Below are positions 1 through 8,360 of a DNA stretch of 64,000 nucleotides, piece by piece. Made by a program: the position numbers and the translations under genes. The first letter of the stretch is position 1, and each line of letters begins with the position of its first letter. Source of the stretch: DATDAH01 sp963792205 (GTDB lineage: Bacteria > Actinomycetota > Acidimicrobiia > Acidimicrobiales > DATDAH01); contig CAWBVI010000002.1 in the NCBI GenBank assembly GCA_963792205.1, forward strand, positions 930,001-994,000, in the 5' to 3' direction. Under the pieces are notes generated by a model. That model ran no database searches, was not told the DNA's origin, and worked only from the letters and a program-made list of their open reading frames with translations.

Positions 1-40
1 ACTGATGTTCGCCACCCAACCTACCGAGAGGGTGTGACAG

Positions 41-619
41 TCAGCCGGCGGCGTCGGGCTCGTTGCCGGCCCGCCACTTGATGTTGCAGCCGATGCTGGG
101 GCGCTGATCCTCCGGCACCGGGCCGCCGTCGAGGAGGGCCTCGACTGCCGCCACCAGGTCGGTTCCGGTGACCGGGACGTCGTTGCTCGGCCGGGAGGCG
201 TCGAACTGGCCCCGGTAGGCCAGGCGCCGGTCCTGGTCGAAGACGAAGAAGTCGGGGGTGCAGGCCGCCCGGAAGGCCTTGGCCACCTCCTGACTGTCGT
301 CGAGGAGGTAGGGGAACCGGAAGCCGTTGTCCGCCGCCTGCTTGGCCATGCCCTCGGGGCCGTCCTGGGGGTAGTCCTCGACCGCGTTGGACTGGACGGC
401 GACGACGGCCGCGCCCTTGCCGATGAGGACGGCGGACACCTCGGCGAACCGGCGCTCGACGTGCTTGACGAACGGGCAGTGGGGGCACAGGAAGGCGACG
501 ACGAGCGCCGGCGCCCCGACGACGTCCTCGGTCGACCAGGTCACGCCGTCGGGGTCCGACAGCGAGAAGGTGGGCAGGTCCGAGCCGAGCGGGAGCATGG
601 TGGACGGGGTCTGGACCAT
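41..619 (-). CDS. Thioredoxin-like / redoxin family protein
   Basis: 192-residue cytoplasmic protein of the thioredoxin-fold redoxin group. A CPHC motif lies at residues 45-48, followed by PFVKH, the signature of the small 'thioredoxin family protein' relatives of AhpC/TSA; further cysteines lie in ACTPDFF and in the C-terminal SIGCNIKW, both typical of this family. It probably performs thiol-disulfide or peroxide chemistry; the substrate is unknown. No signal peptide is seen. The start is fixed by a near-perfect Shine-Dalgarno AGGAGG four bases before ATG, unlike most neighbours, which look leaderless. It is divergent from the methyltransferase gene, with a palindrome in the 60-bp gap. The family call is firm and the reaction is open. 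Confidence 0.85.
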   Translation of the reverse strand: MVQTPSTMLPLGSDLPTFSLSDPDGVTWSTEDVVGAPALVVAFLCPHCPFVKHVERRFAEVSAVLIGKGAAVVAVQSNAVEDYPQDGPEGMAKQAADNGFRFPYLLDDSQEVAKAFRAACTPDFFVFDQDRRLAYRGQFDASRPSNDVPVTGTDLVAAVEALLDGGPVPEDQRPSIGCNIKWRAGNEPDAAG

Positions 620-653
620 GGTTCCTCCTGTGGCGAAATGGTCGGTGGCGGCC

Positions 654-672
654 CGGTACGGCTCACGTACCG
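654..672. promoter_or_regulatory. Candidate operator palindrome CGGTACG-N5-CGTACCG
   Basis: A perfect 7+7 bp inverted repeat with a 5-bp centre lies between two divergent genes. Its right arm overlaps the TACCGT minus-10-like hexamer of the methyltransferase gene. The position suits a repressor site, or a short hairpin. No regulator gene is adjacent. The symmetry is seen directly; the function is inferred. Confidence 0.4.
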
Positions 673-673
673 T
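668..673 (+). promoter_or_regulatory. Minus-10-like TACCGT, leaderless layout
   Basis: TACCGT lies 6 bases before the GTG at 680 and no Shine-Dalgarno is present, so transcription probably starts at or next to the start codon. The same hexamer with the same spacing precedes the permease gene that starts at 31730 on the other strand. Confidence 0.5.
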
Positions 674-679
674 TCCGGC

Positions 680-1447
680 GTGACCCCAGGTCTACCCCCT
701 GAGGCGGAGGCCCACTACCGCGTCTACGACGAGGACGACCGGCTCGAACGACACTGGGTCGAACGGGTCCGCACGCAGTCGATCCTCGCCCGTGTGCTCC
801 CCCCGCCGCCGGCCGTGGTGCTGGACATCGGGGGTGGGACCGGGATCCACAGCGAGTGGCTGGCGGAGCACGGGTACGCCGTGACCCTGGTCGACGCCAT
901 GCCCGAACACGTCGACCAGGCGGCCGACCTGTCCGGCGTCATCGCCGTGGTGGGCGATGCTCGATCCCTCCACCAGCCCGACGGCGTTGCGGATGCCGTG
1001 CTGTTGCTGGGCCCGCTCTACCACCTCGTCGAACCCACCGACCGAGCCCGGGCGTTGACCGAGGCCCACCGCGTGCTCCGCCCGGGCGGGACGCTCGTGG
1101 CGGGGGCCGTGAGCTACGCGGCCTCGCTGCTCGACGGGATCGGCCAGGGCTGGATCACCGATCCCACCTTTCACGCCATCGTGCGGGCCGATCTGGCGAG
1201 CGGCCAGCACCGGAACCCCACCGATGACCCTCGTTGGTTCACGACGACGTTCTTCCACCGGCCCGAGCAACTGCGCGCCGAGGTGGTGGACGCGGGCTTC
1301 GCCGTCGACGAGCTGCTGGGGGTGGAGGGTCCGGGCTGGATCGTGGGCGAGCCCGAGGGCTCCCTCGAGGCCGCGGCGCTGGCGGACGCGCACCCCGAAC
1401 TGGCAGTGCTCAGCGCCCACCTCCTTGCTGTGGCCCACCGTCGGTGA
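680..1447 (+). CDS. Class I SAM-dependent methyltransferase
   Basis: 255-residue cytoplasmic methyltransferase. The SAM-binding motif I LDIGGGTGIHS lies near residue 50, followed by an acidic residue after strand 2 (VTLVDAMPEH), then VADAVLLLGPLYHL and a motif III region HRVLRPGGTLV, all in family order. The acceptor substrate cannot be read from sequence. I chose GTG 680 because a TACCGT hexamer sits 6 bases upstream; the frame is open further upstream, but that part runs antisense through the thioredoxin-like gene. Its stop overlaps the GTG of the Rieske gene (GTGA), so the two are translationally coupled at the head of a four-gene operon. Confidence 0.85.
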   Translation: MTPGLPPEAEAHYRVYDEDDRLERHWVERVRTQSILARVLPPPPAVVLDIGGGTGIHSEWLAEHGYAVTLVDAMPEHVDQAADLSGVIAVVGDARSLHQPDGVADAVLLLGPLYHLVEPTDRARALTEAHRVLRPGGTLVAGAVSYAASLLDGIGQGWITDPTFHAIVRADLASGQHRNPTDDPRWFTTTFFHRPEQLRAEVVDAGFAVDELLGVEGPGWIVGEPEGSLEAAALADAHPELAVLSAHLLAVAHRR

Positions 1448-1782
1448 GTGACTGGGTCGAGCTGGCGGCGACCGAGGGGGTCGCACCGGGTGCCGTCGTC
1501 GACGCCACCCACGGTGACCTCGACCTCGTCGTCTGGCGCACCTTCGAGGGCGAGGCGTGCGTCATGGAGGCCCGCTGCCCGCACGAGTGGAGCCACCTCG
1601 GCGCCGAGGGGGTCGTGGACGGCCCCGAGATCGTGTGCGCGGCCCACTTCTGGCGGTTCACGACCGACGGCACGGGCTCCAAGGTCGGGATGACGGGGCG
1701 TCGCGACCCGAAGGCCGACATCGCCGTCTTCCCGTGCCGCGAGGTCGACGGCCGGATCGAGGCCCTGCTGCCGAGCGAGTAG
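1444..1782 (+). CDS. Rieske [2Fe-2S] domain protein
   Basis: 112-residue single-domain Rieske protein. Cluster ligands are visible as CPH (C-x-H) near residue 42 and CAAH (C-x2-H) about 18 residues later. This is the spacing of small Rieske ferredoxins of oxygenase type rather than the cytochrome bc1 type, and there is no membrane anchor. It likely passes electrons to an unseen oxygenase or reductase. The start GTG overlaps the stop of the methyltransferase by four bases, and the epimerase follows after 10 bases. Family confident; partner unknown. Confidence 0.85.
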   Translation: MSDWVELAATEGVAPGAVVDATHGDLDLVVWRTFEGEACVMEARCPHEWSHLGAEGVVDGPEIVCAAHFWRFTTDGTGSKVGMTGRRDPKADIAVFPCREVDGRIEALLPSE

Positions 1783-1792
1783 AAACCGAGGC

Positions 1793-2710
1793 GTGAGCGA
1801 CCTCGACGGAGCCCGGATCCTGGTCACCGGGCCGACCGGCCAGGTCGGTCTCCCCGTCGCCCTGGCGCTGGCGCAGCGCAACGACGTCGTCGGCATCGCC
1901 CGCTTCGGTGACGGGGCGGTTCGGGAGCGGCTCGAGGCGGCCGGCGTCACCTGCATCACCGCCGATCTGGCGTCGGGGGACCTGTCCGCCGTACCGGCCG
2001 ACGTCGACCACGTGTGCCACTTCGCCGTGGCCAAGACCGGCGACTGGGACCGGGACCTGGCGGCCAACGTCGAGTCGCTCGGGATGCTCATGCACCACTG
2101 CCGGGAAGCGACGTCGTTCCTGCACTGCTCGTCGACCGCGGTCTACGAGCCCGACGGCCACCACGACTTCGCCGAGACCGACCCGCTCGGGGACAACCAC
2201 CGGCCGTTCGGCTTCCTGCCCACCTACTCCATCAGCAAGATCGCGGCGGAGGCCATGGCCCGCTACGGCGCCCGCCAGTGGGACCTGCCCACCACGATCG
2301 CCCGCCTCTCGGTGCCCTACGGCGACAACGGCGGGTGGCCCGCCTTCCACTTCGCCATGATGCTGGCGGGCCAGCCCGTGCCCGTCCACGAGGACGCCCC
2401 GAGCGAGTTCAACCCCATCCACGAGGACGACATCGTCCGGCAGGTCCCGCGGCTGCTGGCCGCCGCCACGGTGCCCGCCACCGTCGTGAACTGGGCCGGC
2501 CCGGACGCCGTGAGCATCGAGGACTGGTGCCTCTACCTCGGCGAGCTGGTCGGGATCATGCCCACGTTCGCGGCAACCACGGCGACCATCGAGAGCGTCC
2601 GGGTCGACACCACCAGGATGGACGAGCTGATCGGCCCCGCCCAGGTCCGGTGGCGGGACGGCTTGCGCCGCATGGTGGAGGCCACGCACCCGGAGCTGTT
2701 CACCGACTGA
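1793..2710 (+). CDS. NAD(P)-dependent epimerase/dehydratase (extended SDR)
   Basis: 305-residue Rossmann protein. The N-terminal dinucleotide motif is TGPTGQVG (TGxxGxxG of extended SDRs), a catalytic serine region reads LHCSSTAVYEPDG, and the active-site tyrosine and lysine appear as YSISK. It probably acts on a nucleotide sugar or a similar carbonyl/alcohol substrate. It is third in the operon after the Rieske gene and its stop overlaps the ATG of the following SDR gene by one base (TGATG). Two dehydrogenase-type enzymes, a ferredoxin and a methyltransferase in one operon suggest a small-molecule modification pathway; this is inference. Confidence 0.82.
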   Translation: MSDLDGARILVTGPTGQVGLPVALALAQRNDVVGIARFGDGAVRERLEAAGVTCITADLASGDLSAVPADVDHVCHFAVAKTGDWDRDLAANVESLGMLMHHCREATSFLHCSSTAVYEPDGHHDFAETDPLGDNHRPFGFLPTYSISKIAAEAMARYGARQWDLPTTIARLSVPYGDNGGWPAFHFAMMLAGQPVPVHEDAPSEFNPIHEDDIVRQVPRLLAAATVPATVVNWAGPDAVSIEDWCLYLGELVGIMPTFAATTATIESVRVDTTRMDELIGPAQVRWRDGLRRMVEATHPELFTD

Positions 2711-3618
2711 TGACCGAGGACCTCGTCCCGCGGGTGGACCTGACGGGGCGGGTCGCCCTCGTCACGGGGTCCTCCCGAGGGCTCGGCGCCGCCACGGTCC
2801 GTCGCCTGGCGGCCATGGGTGCCGAAGTCGTCATCACCTGGCGCAAGCAGGAGGCGGAGGCCGGCGCCGTGGCCGAGTCGATCCGGGACCGCGGCGGCGT
2901 CGCCCACGTGCACCACCTCGACGCGGGCTCGATCGAGTCGATCGACGCCCTCTTCGATCGGATCGTCGAGGGCCCAGGTGGGCTCGACATCCTCGTGGCC
3001 AATGCGGCCGCCACCAGCCTGAAGCCGCTGCTCGAGCAGGCGCCGCACAACGTGGAGCGGACGTTTGCCATCTCGGTGACCGGCTTCCTCCACGCCGTCC
3101 AGCGCGCCGTCCCGCTCATGGAGGCCCGGGGCGGCGGTCGCATCGTGGCCGTGTCGGGGATCGACACCGTCTCCTGGGCCCCGGCCCACGGCCTCCTGGC
3201 CGCGGCCAAGGCCGCCATGGAGGCGATGGTGCGCTACCTGACGATCGAGCTCGGCGAGCGCAACATCACGGCGGTGGGCGTCAACCCCGACGCCTTCTTC
3301 GGCGACTCCCTGCAGCTGATGCTGGGTGACTACTACGAGGTCATCACCGGTCTCGTCGAACGGATCCACCCCCTGCACGAGACCGCCACGCCCGACGCCA
3401 TCGCCGAGGTCGTGGCCCTGCTGTGCACCGACGCCGCCCGCTGGCTGGCCGGCAACACGGTGATGGCCGACGGGGCGGCGTCCTTCTCCGGACGGGGCCA
3501 GGTCATCGGCCTGACCGCCCAGCTCCCGCTGGACGTCCAGCGCCAGCTCGCCGGCCTCGACCCCGCCGACCCCGGCGGCCGTCCGCCCGGATCCGCCCCC
3601 AGCATCCCCGACCTCTGA
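2710..3618 (+). CDS. Short-chain dehydrogenase/reductase with an atypical active site
   Basis: 302-residue classical-type SDR. The cofactor motif TGSSRGLG is near residue 19 and the NAAA motif near residue 100. The usual YxxxK is absent: before the conserved lysine of LLAAAKAAMEAM, the classical tyrosine position is leucine, and the FabL-type position (Y-x6-K) is histidine (HGLLAAAK). The fold and the cofactor site look intact, so it may have altered chemistry or be a FabL-like enoyl reductase relative. The C-terminus is Pro/Gly rich and probably disordered. Last gene of the operon; it converges on the PLP gene, both stop codons lying within one 15-bp palindrome (3613-3627). Confidence 0.8.
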   Translation: MTEDLVPRVDLTGRVALVTGSSRGLGAATVRRLAAMGAEVVITWRKQEAEAGAVAESIRDRGGVAHVHHLDAGSIESIDALFDRIVEGPGGLDILVANAAATSLKPLLEQAPHNVERTFAISVTGFLHAVQRAVPLMEARGGGRIVAVSGIDTVSWAPAHGLLAAAKAAMEAMVRYLTIELGERNITAVGVNPDAFFGDSLQLMLGDYYEVITGLVERIHPLHETATPDAIAEVVALLCTDAARWLAGNTVMADGAASFSGRGQVIGLTAQLPLDVQRQLAGLDPADPGGRPPGSAPSIPDL

Positions 3619-3621
3619 CGG

Positions 3622-4989
3622 TCAGAGCTCGGCGAAGCAGCGGAGCATCGCGGCCACGGACCGGTCGACGTCGGCTTCGGTGGTCGACCAGTTCGAGACC
3701 GAGATGCGCATCGCCGCCCGTTCCTGCCACACCGTGCCGCCCACCCAACAGGTGCCGTCCGCCTGGACCTTCGCGATGACCTCGGACGTCACGCCGTCGT
3801 CGTCGCCGAAGCGGACCAGCACCTGGTTGAGCACGACGTCGTTGAGGACCTCCACGCCGTCGGCGGCGCCGAGCTGGTCGGCGAAACGGCGGGCCAGGTC
3901 GCAGCCGCGGTCGACCAGGTCGGCCACGCCGGTGCGGCCGAGGGACCGCAGCGCGGCCCAGACCGGCACGGCCCGAGCCCGGCGGCTCATCTCGGGGTTC
4001 CAGTCGATCGGCTCCCGGTGCTCGCCGGGAGGCAGATAGGCGGCCGCGGTGGCCATGGCCGCCCGGTGGTCGTCGGGGTGGGCGGTGAGCGCCACGGAGC
4101 AGTCGTAGGGGACGTTCAACCACTTGTGCATGTCGACCGCCCAGCTGTCCGCCGCCTCGTAGCCCTCGAGGAGCGGCCGGAACCGGTCGCTGGCCGCGGC
4201 CCAGAGGCCGAAGGCCCCGTCGACGTGGACCCACGCCGCGTGCTCGTGGGCCACCGTGCAGATCTCGCCGATGGGGTCGAACGCCCCGGTGTTCACGTTG
4301 CCGGCCTGGGTGCAGACGATGGCGGGACCGCCGTGGTCGGTCAGCACCTGCGCCAGGTCGCCCGGATCCATCGCCCCGTTCCCGTCGACGGGCAGGTCCA
4401 CCATGCACGTCGTCCCGAAGCCGAGGTAGCGCAGGGCCCGGGTCACGGCGGGGTGCTTCTCGGCGCCGACCACCACGGTGACCGGTGGGGCCCCGATGAG
4501 CCCCTCGGTCTCGACATCCCAGCCCGTCTGGGCCAGCACCTGGTGACGGGCGGCCAGCAGACCGACCACGTTGGCCATCTGGCCACCGGTCACGAACGCC
4601 CCGGAACCGGCCGGAGGCAGGTGCAGCAGCTCGCGCAGCCAGTCGAGCACGACCTCCTCGATGATCGCGGCCGCGGGGGTCATGACGTGCATGCCGGCGT
4701 TCTGGTCCCAGGCCGACACCAGCCAGTCGGCGGCCAGCGCCACGGGCTGGGAGCCGCCGATCACGAAGCCGAAGTAGCGGGGTCCGGCCGTGGCGACCAG
4801 GCCGTCGGCGGTCGCGCCCACCAACGCGTCGAGCGCGGCGGCGTCGCCGTCGCCGTCGTCGCTCAAGGGCCGGCCGAGTGCGGCCCGGAGCGCGTCGACG
4901 TCGACGGGTGGGCCGACGGGTCGGTCCGGGAGCGAGTCGAGGAAGTCGGTTGCCGAGTTGACGGCGGTGTCGAGGAGGGGGTGGGCCAT
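3622..4989 (-). CDS. PLP-dependent decarboxylase/aminotransferase (group II decarboxylase family)
   Basis: 455-residue cytosolic PLP enzyme of fold type I. HVDGAFG carries the aspartate that binds the pyridine nitrogen, and DMHKWLN carries the Schiff-base lysine, in the spacing of aromatic-L-amino-acid and glutamate decarboxylases. The N-terminal GPRYFGFVIGG and TGGQMAN segments also fit. The substrate cannot be decided between an aromatic amino acid, glutamate or aspartate. I chose ATG 4989 at the conserved N-terminus; a CAGAAT hexamer lies 7 bases upstream, so it may be leaderless. The frame is open upstream but runs antisense through the acyl-CoA dehydrogenase gene. Divergent from that gene. 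Confidence 0.87.
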   Translation of the reverse strand: MAHPLLDTAVNSATDFLDSLPDRPVGPPVDVDALRAALGRPLSDDGDGDAAALDALVGATADGLVATAGPRYFGFVIGGSQPVALAADWLVSAWDQNAGMHVMTPAAAIIEEVVLDWLRELLHLPPAGSGAFVTGGQMANVVGLLAARHQVLAQTGWDVETEGLIGAPPVTVVVGAEKHPAVTRALRYLGFGTTCMVDLPVDGNGAMDPGDLAQVLTDHGGPAIVCTQAGNVNTGAFDPIGEICTVAHEHAAWVHVDGAFGLWAAASDRFRPLLEGYEAADSWAVDMHKWLNVPYDCSVALTAHPDDHRAAMATAAAYLPPGEHREPIDWNPEMSRRARAVPVWAALRSLGRTGVADLVDRGCDLARRFADQLGAADGVEVLNDVVLNQVLVRFGDDDGVTSEVIAKVQADGTCWVGGTVWQERAAMRISVSNWSTTEADVDRSVAAMLRCFAEL

Positions 4990-5025
4990 GGGAGCGATTC
5001 TGCCAAGGCGTGCCAAGCTGAGCCC

Positions 5026-6246
5026 ATGGCGATCGACTTCACCCTGACCCCCGAGCTCGAGGATCTGCGGGTGCGCGTCCGGGACTTCCTCGACGAGGTG
5101 GTCGTTCCCACCGAGAAGACCCTCGACCAGGACGACCGCGAGACCTACGTCGCCGCGCTGCTGAGCATGCGCAAGGCGGCGTACGAGGCCGGCCTCTGGT
5201 GCCCGCACATGCCCGAGGAGTTCGGCGGCATGGGCCTCAGCCACGTCGAGATGGCGATGGTGCAGGCCGAGGCGGCCAAGACCTACTACGGCCCGTGGGT
5301 GCTCAACTGCCAGGCCCCCGACGAGGGCAACATGCACACCCTCCTGCACTGGGCGACCGATGACCAGAAGGAGAAGTACCTGAAGCCACTGTGCGACGGC
5401 CGCATGTGGTCCTGCTTCGCGATGACCGAGCCCGAGGTGGCCGGCTCCGACCCCACGCTCATCCAGACCCGGGCCTACCAGGACGGCGACGAGTGGGTCA
5501 TCAACGGCCACAAGTGGTTCATCTCCAACGCCCACCGGGCCAACTTCGCCATCCTCATCGCCCGGACCGAGGACGATCCCGAGCTCCCGCAGGCGGCCAA
5601 CAGCGCCTTCATCGTCGACATCCCCAGCGACGGCTGGACCGAGGTGCGCGAGGTGGAGACCATGCACGGCTCCACCGGGCACTCCGAGATCCTCATCGAG
5701 GACCTGCGCGTCCACGACGACCAGATGCTCGGCGGCCGGGGTGAGGGTCACCTGCTCGGCCAGGCCCGGCTGGGGCCGGCTCGCCTGGCCCACTGCATGC
5801 GGTGGATCGCCCAGGCCGAGACGGCGCTGGACATGATGGTCGACCGGTCGCTGAACCGGTTCTCCCACGGCTCGATCCTGGCCGAGAAGCAGGGCGTCCA
5901 GTGGATGATCGCCGACTCGGCGATGGAGCTGTACCAGTGCAAGCTGATGGTCCTGCACGCGGCCTACAAGATCGACAACGGCCAGGACTTCAAGTCCGAG
6001 GTGTCGATGGCCAAGCACTTCGTCGCCAACGCGCTCAACCGGATCATCGACCGGTCGATCCAGGTCCACGGCGCGCTCGGCTACTCGACCGACACGCCGC
6101 TGGCCCACATGTTCCAGCACGCCCGCTGGGCCCGGTTCGCCGACGGCGCCGACGAGATCCACCAGATGCGCATCGCCCAGCGCACCATCGCGGCCTACAA
6201 GGACAACGGCACCACCAAGGCGGCGACGGGAGACCTGCCGATCTAG
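5026..6246 (+). CDS. Acyl-CoA dehydrogenase
   Basis: 406-residue flavoprotein of the ACAD family, catalysing alpha,beta-dehydrogenation of an acyl-CoA with FAD. Family landmarks: CFAMTEPEVAGSDP (FAD/substrate-binding signature), GHKWFISNA, and near the C-terminus HGALGYSTDTPLAHMF with RFADGADEIHQM, the pattern of ACAD10/11-like enzymes rather than of MCAD. The general base of MCAD (Glu of YEGT) aligns with Asp in ADGA, so I do not assign the catalytic residue. The ATG at 5026 gives the family N-terminus, with a CAAGCT hexamer 6 bases before it. The stop overlaps the convergent polymerase gene through CTAG. Confidence 0.9.
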   Translation: MAIDFTLTPELEDLRVRVRDFLDEVVVPTEKTLDQDDRETYVAALLSMRKAAYEAGLWCPHMPEEFGGMGLSHVEMAMVQAEAAKTYYGPWVLNCQAPDEGNMHTLLHWATDDQKEKYLKPLCDGRMWSCFAMTEPEVAGSDPTLIQTRAYQDGDEWVINGHKWFISNAHRANFAILIARTEDDPELPQAANSAFIVDIPSDGWTEVREVETMHGSTGHSEILIEDLRVHDDQMLGGRGEGHLLGQARLGPARLAHCMRWIAQAETALDMMVDRSLNRFSHGSILAEKQGVQWMIADSAMELYQCKLMVLHAAYKIDNGQDFKSEVSMAKHFVANALNRIIDRSIQVHGALGYSTDTPLAHMFQHARWARFADGADEIHQMRIAQRTIAAYKDNGTTKAATGDLPI

Positions 6247-7103
6247 CCCGACCGGCTCCAGGGGTCGTCGCGCTGGGACAGGCGACGGAAGAGGTTCTTG
6301 ATCGTCCAGCGCTGTGGGTCCCACTTGGGGTCCAGGGCCTCGCCCCACTCCAGCGGCGCGGCCACCGGGGCGCCGGGGAGGGCCCGCAGGGAGTACGGCG
6401 CCACCGCGTGCTGCTGGTAGGCGTTGCGGTTGATGTCGAGCAGCAGCCGGTCGCCGCGCTTGTTCTTGTAGAACTCGAGGGTGAACTCGTCCGGCTCCTC
6501 GGCCACGAGCTGCTCGCTCACCTCGAGGGCGAGGCCGCGGGCGGCCGGGAAGTCGGGCAGGTCGACGTCGACCACGACGTGCAGCCCCCGTGAGCCGCTC
6601 GACTTCACCCGGGGCTCGTAGCCCCGCTCGGCGAAGAGCTCCCGCAGCCGGCCGGCCGCGGCCCGCACCGGTCCCCGGTCGGGCGTCGAGGGATCGAGGT
6701 CGACCATCACCTCGACGGGCTTGTGCGGTGCGTCGGCCAGGCTGAACAGCGAGTGGAGGACGAGCACGCCCTGGCCGGCGAGGTAGACGACGGTGGCGGC
6801 GTCCTCGATGACGACGAACTCGGTGCTGCCGTCGCGGGTCTCGAGCTCGACGGTGGGGATCCACTCGGGGAAGTGCTTGCCCTTCTGCTTCTGGAAGAAG
6901 CCGCCCTTCTCGATCCCGTCGGGGAAGCGGTGCAGGGCGACGGGCCGTCCCTTCGAATGCCGGACGATCAGCGGCGCCACCCGCTCGTGGTACCGGATGA
7001 TCTCGGCCTTGGTGATGCCGTCGGCGGGGTACAGCACCTTCTGGGGGTTGGAGATCGACAGCTCCCGACCGTCGACCTCCAGCTCGAGCCGTTCGGCTGC
7101 CAT
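6243..7103 (-). CDS. Stand-alone LigD-type polymerase domain (NHEJ primase-polymerase)
   Basis: 286-residue archaeo-eukaryotic primase-fold polymerase like the PolDom of bacterial LigD, which fills ends during non-homologous end joining. Visible landmarks are ISNPQKVLYP at the N-terminus, the catalytic DLDPS (two metal-binding aspartates) near residue 139, SSGSRGLHVVVD, and the third acidic position in LLDINRN. No ligase or nuclease domain is fused, and neither ku nor ligD ligase lies in the window. Third gene of a nitronate monooxygenase-DUF952-polymerase operon. Its TAG shares the palindrome CTAG with the stop of the convergent acyl-CoA dehydrogenase gene. Confidence 0.88.
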   Translation of the reverse strand: MAAERLELEVDGRELSISNPQKVLYPADGITKAEIIRYHERVAPLIVRHSKGRPVALHRFPDGIEKGGFFQKQKGKHFPEWIPTVELETRDGSTEFVVIEDAATVVYLAGQGVLVLHSLFSLADAPHKPVEVMVDLDPSTPDRGPVRAAAGRLRELFAERGYEPRVKSSGSRGLHVVVDVDLPDFPAARGLALEVSEQLVAEEPDEFTLEFYKNKRGDRLLLDINRNAYQQHAVAPYSLRALPGAPVAAPLEWGEALDPKWDPQRWTIKNLFRRLSQRDDPWSRSG

Positions 7104-7112
7104 CGCCTGGAC

Positions 7113-7409
7113 CTACCCCGGCGCCCGGCGGACCACGTCCACCACGGCGTCGAGGGGCAGCGGGCCGTAGACGTGGGGGAAGCCCCCCTCCTCCCGCATC
7201 TCGGCATCGAGGCGTTCCGGATCGAGGGTGAGCACGACCACCTCCGGCAGATCGGCGAAGTACCGACCGAGTGTGCCCTCGAGCTGGTCGGCGTAGGAGC
7301 AGTGGATGAACCCCTCCTCCTCGAGCGTGAGGTCACGGGTCGACTGCCGGGACTGGCGGTCGGCCTGGAAGCGCTCCCAACCCTCGGGGGTCATCACGTG
7401 GTGGATCAC
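7113..7409 (-). CDS. DUF952 family protein
   Basis: 98-residue protein covering a whole DUF952 domain: EEGFIHCSYADQLEGTL near the middle, followed by FPHVYGPLPLDAVVDV. The FIHCS and FPHxYGPL blocks are the two conserved blocks of the family. The biochemical role of the family is not established. Its ATG overlaps the stop of the upstream nitronate monooxygenase gene by four bases (7406-7409), so translation is coupled; the polymerase gene follows after 9 bases. Nothing in the sequence ties it to DNA repair beyond that linkage. Confidence 0.85.
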   Translation of the reverse strand: MIHHVMTPEGWERFQADRQSRQSTRDLTLEEEGFIHCSYADQLEGTLGRYFADLPEVVVLTLDPERLDAEMREEGGFPHVYGPLPLDAVVDVVRRAPG

Positions 7410-8353
7410 CGGTGCAGGTACTCCTTGGCGGCGTCGCCCAGCGCCCGTTCGAACCCCTCGACGAGGTCGGCCAGGATCTCGGCGACCGGCACCACGGAGT
7501 CGATGCGGCCGGCGACCTGGCCCGACATGGGGATGGCGGCCTCCATGTCGCCGCCGAAGTAGAGGTCGGCGGGGGAGCCGAACTGGGCCCAGACGTTGCC
7601 CGGCTCCTGCTCGAGGCGCAGCGTGCGCTCGGTCCGCAGCGCCCGCATCCCCGGCTTGGCGAAGCGGTTCAACAGCACGGTGCCCGTCTCGGCCGACGCC
7701 ACGATCGCCGCCTTCCAGTTCTCGTGCACGGGCGACTCGGTCGACGCGACGAAGCGGGTGCCGAGCTGCACCCCCTCGGCGCCGAGGACGAAGGCCGCGG
7801 CCATCGTGGGCCCGTCCACGATCCCGCCGGCGGCGATGAGGGGGACGTCGACGTGGGCGCGGATGAGCGGGAGCAGGACCATGGTCGAGGCGCCCTCGGG
7901 GGTCTTGAACCCACCGCCCTCGATGCCTTCGACGACGAGGCCATCCACGCCGGCGTCGACCGCCTTCAGCGCCCCCCGCAGGGTGGGGACCACATGGAAG
8001 ACGGTGAGCCCCGCGGCCTTCAGCTGGCCGGTGAAGCGGTTGGGGTCGCCGGCCGACGTGGTCACGAACCGGATGCCGGCATCGACGACCACGTCGATCA
8101 CCGAGTCGTCCCGGACCAGGTTCTGGGCGATGTTCACGCCGAAGGGCCGCTCGGTCAGGTCCCGCATGGCCGCGACCTCGCGGACGAAGGCATCCAGCTC
8201 GCCCGAGGACGTCTCGATGACCCCGAGGCCACCCGCCCGCGACACCGACGACGCGAGCTGCGAGCGGGCGATCCAGCCCATCGGGGCCTGGATGACCGGG
8301 ACCTCGATGCCGAGTAGTCGCGTGACCCGGTTGTCGAACGTGATCCCCGACAT
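7406..8353 (-). CDS. Nitronate monooxygenase (2-nitropropane dioxygenase-like)
   Basis: 315-residue FMN-dependent TIM-barrel enzyme of the nitronate monooxygenase family, which oxidises alkyl nitronates such as propionate-3-nitronate to protect the cell. Landmarks: PVIQAPMGWIA at the N-terminus, VEGIEGGGFKTPEG, LIAAGGIVDG and GAEGVQLGTRFVAS (FMN phosphate binding). Two ATGs compete. I chose 8353 because a TACGAT hexamer lies 7 bases before it, while the alternative ATG at 8362 lies within that hexamer. Head gene of the operon with DUF952 and the polymerase; divergent from a lipoprotein gene. Confidence 0.88.
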   Translation of the reverse strand: MSGITFDNRVTRLLGIEVPVIQAPMGWIARSQLASSVSRAGGLGVIETSSGELDAFVREVAAMRDLTERPFGVNIAQNLVRDDSVIDVVVDAGIRFVTTSAGDPNRFTGQLKAAGLTVFHVVPTLRGALKAVDAGVDGLVVEGIEGGGFKTPEGASTMVLLPLIRAHVDVPLIAAGGIVDGPTMAAAFVLGAEGVQLGTRFVASTESPVHENWKAAIVASAETGTVLLNRFAKPGMRALRTERTLRLEQEPGNVWAQFGSPADLYFGGDMEAAIPMSGQVAGRIDSVVPVAEILADLVEGFERALGDAAKEYLHR

Positions 8354-8360
8354 CGGGCGC

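Noticed and set aside
461..679. N-terminal extension of the methyltransferase
   Set aside because: The open upstream frame is antisense of the thioredoxin-like gene and has no methyltransferase similarity; GTG 680 has a promoter-like hexamer.
3613..3627. 15-bp palindrome CTCTGAC-G-GTCAGAG at the convergent stops of the SDR and PLP genes
   Set aside because: The one-base centre cannot form an RNA loop, so it is not a terminator. It contains both stop codons and may be coincidence.
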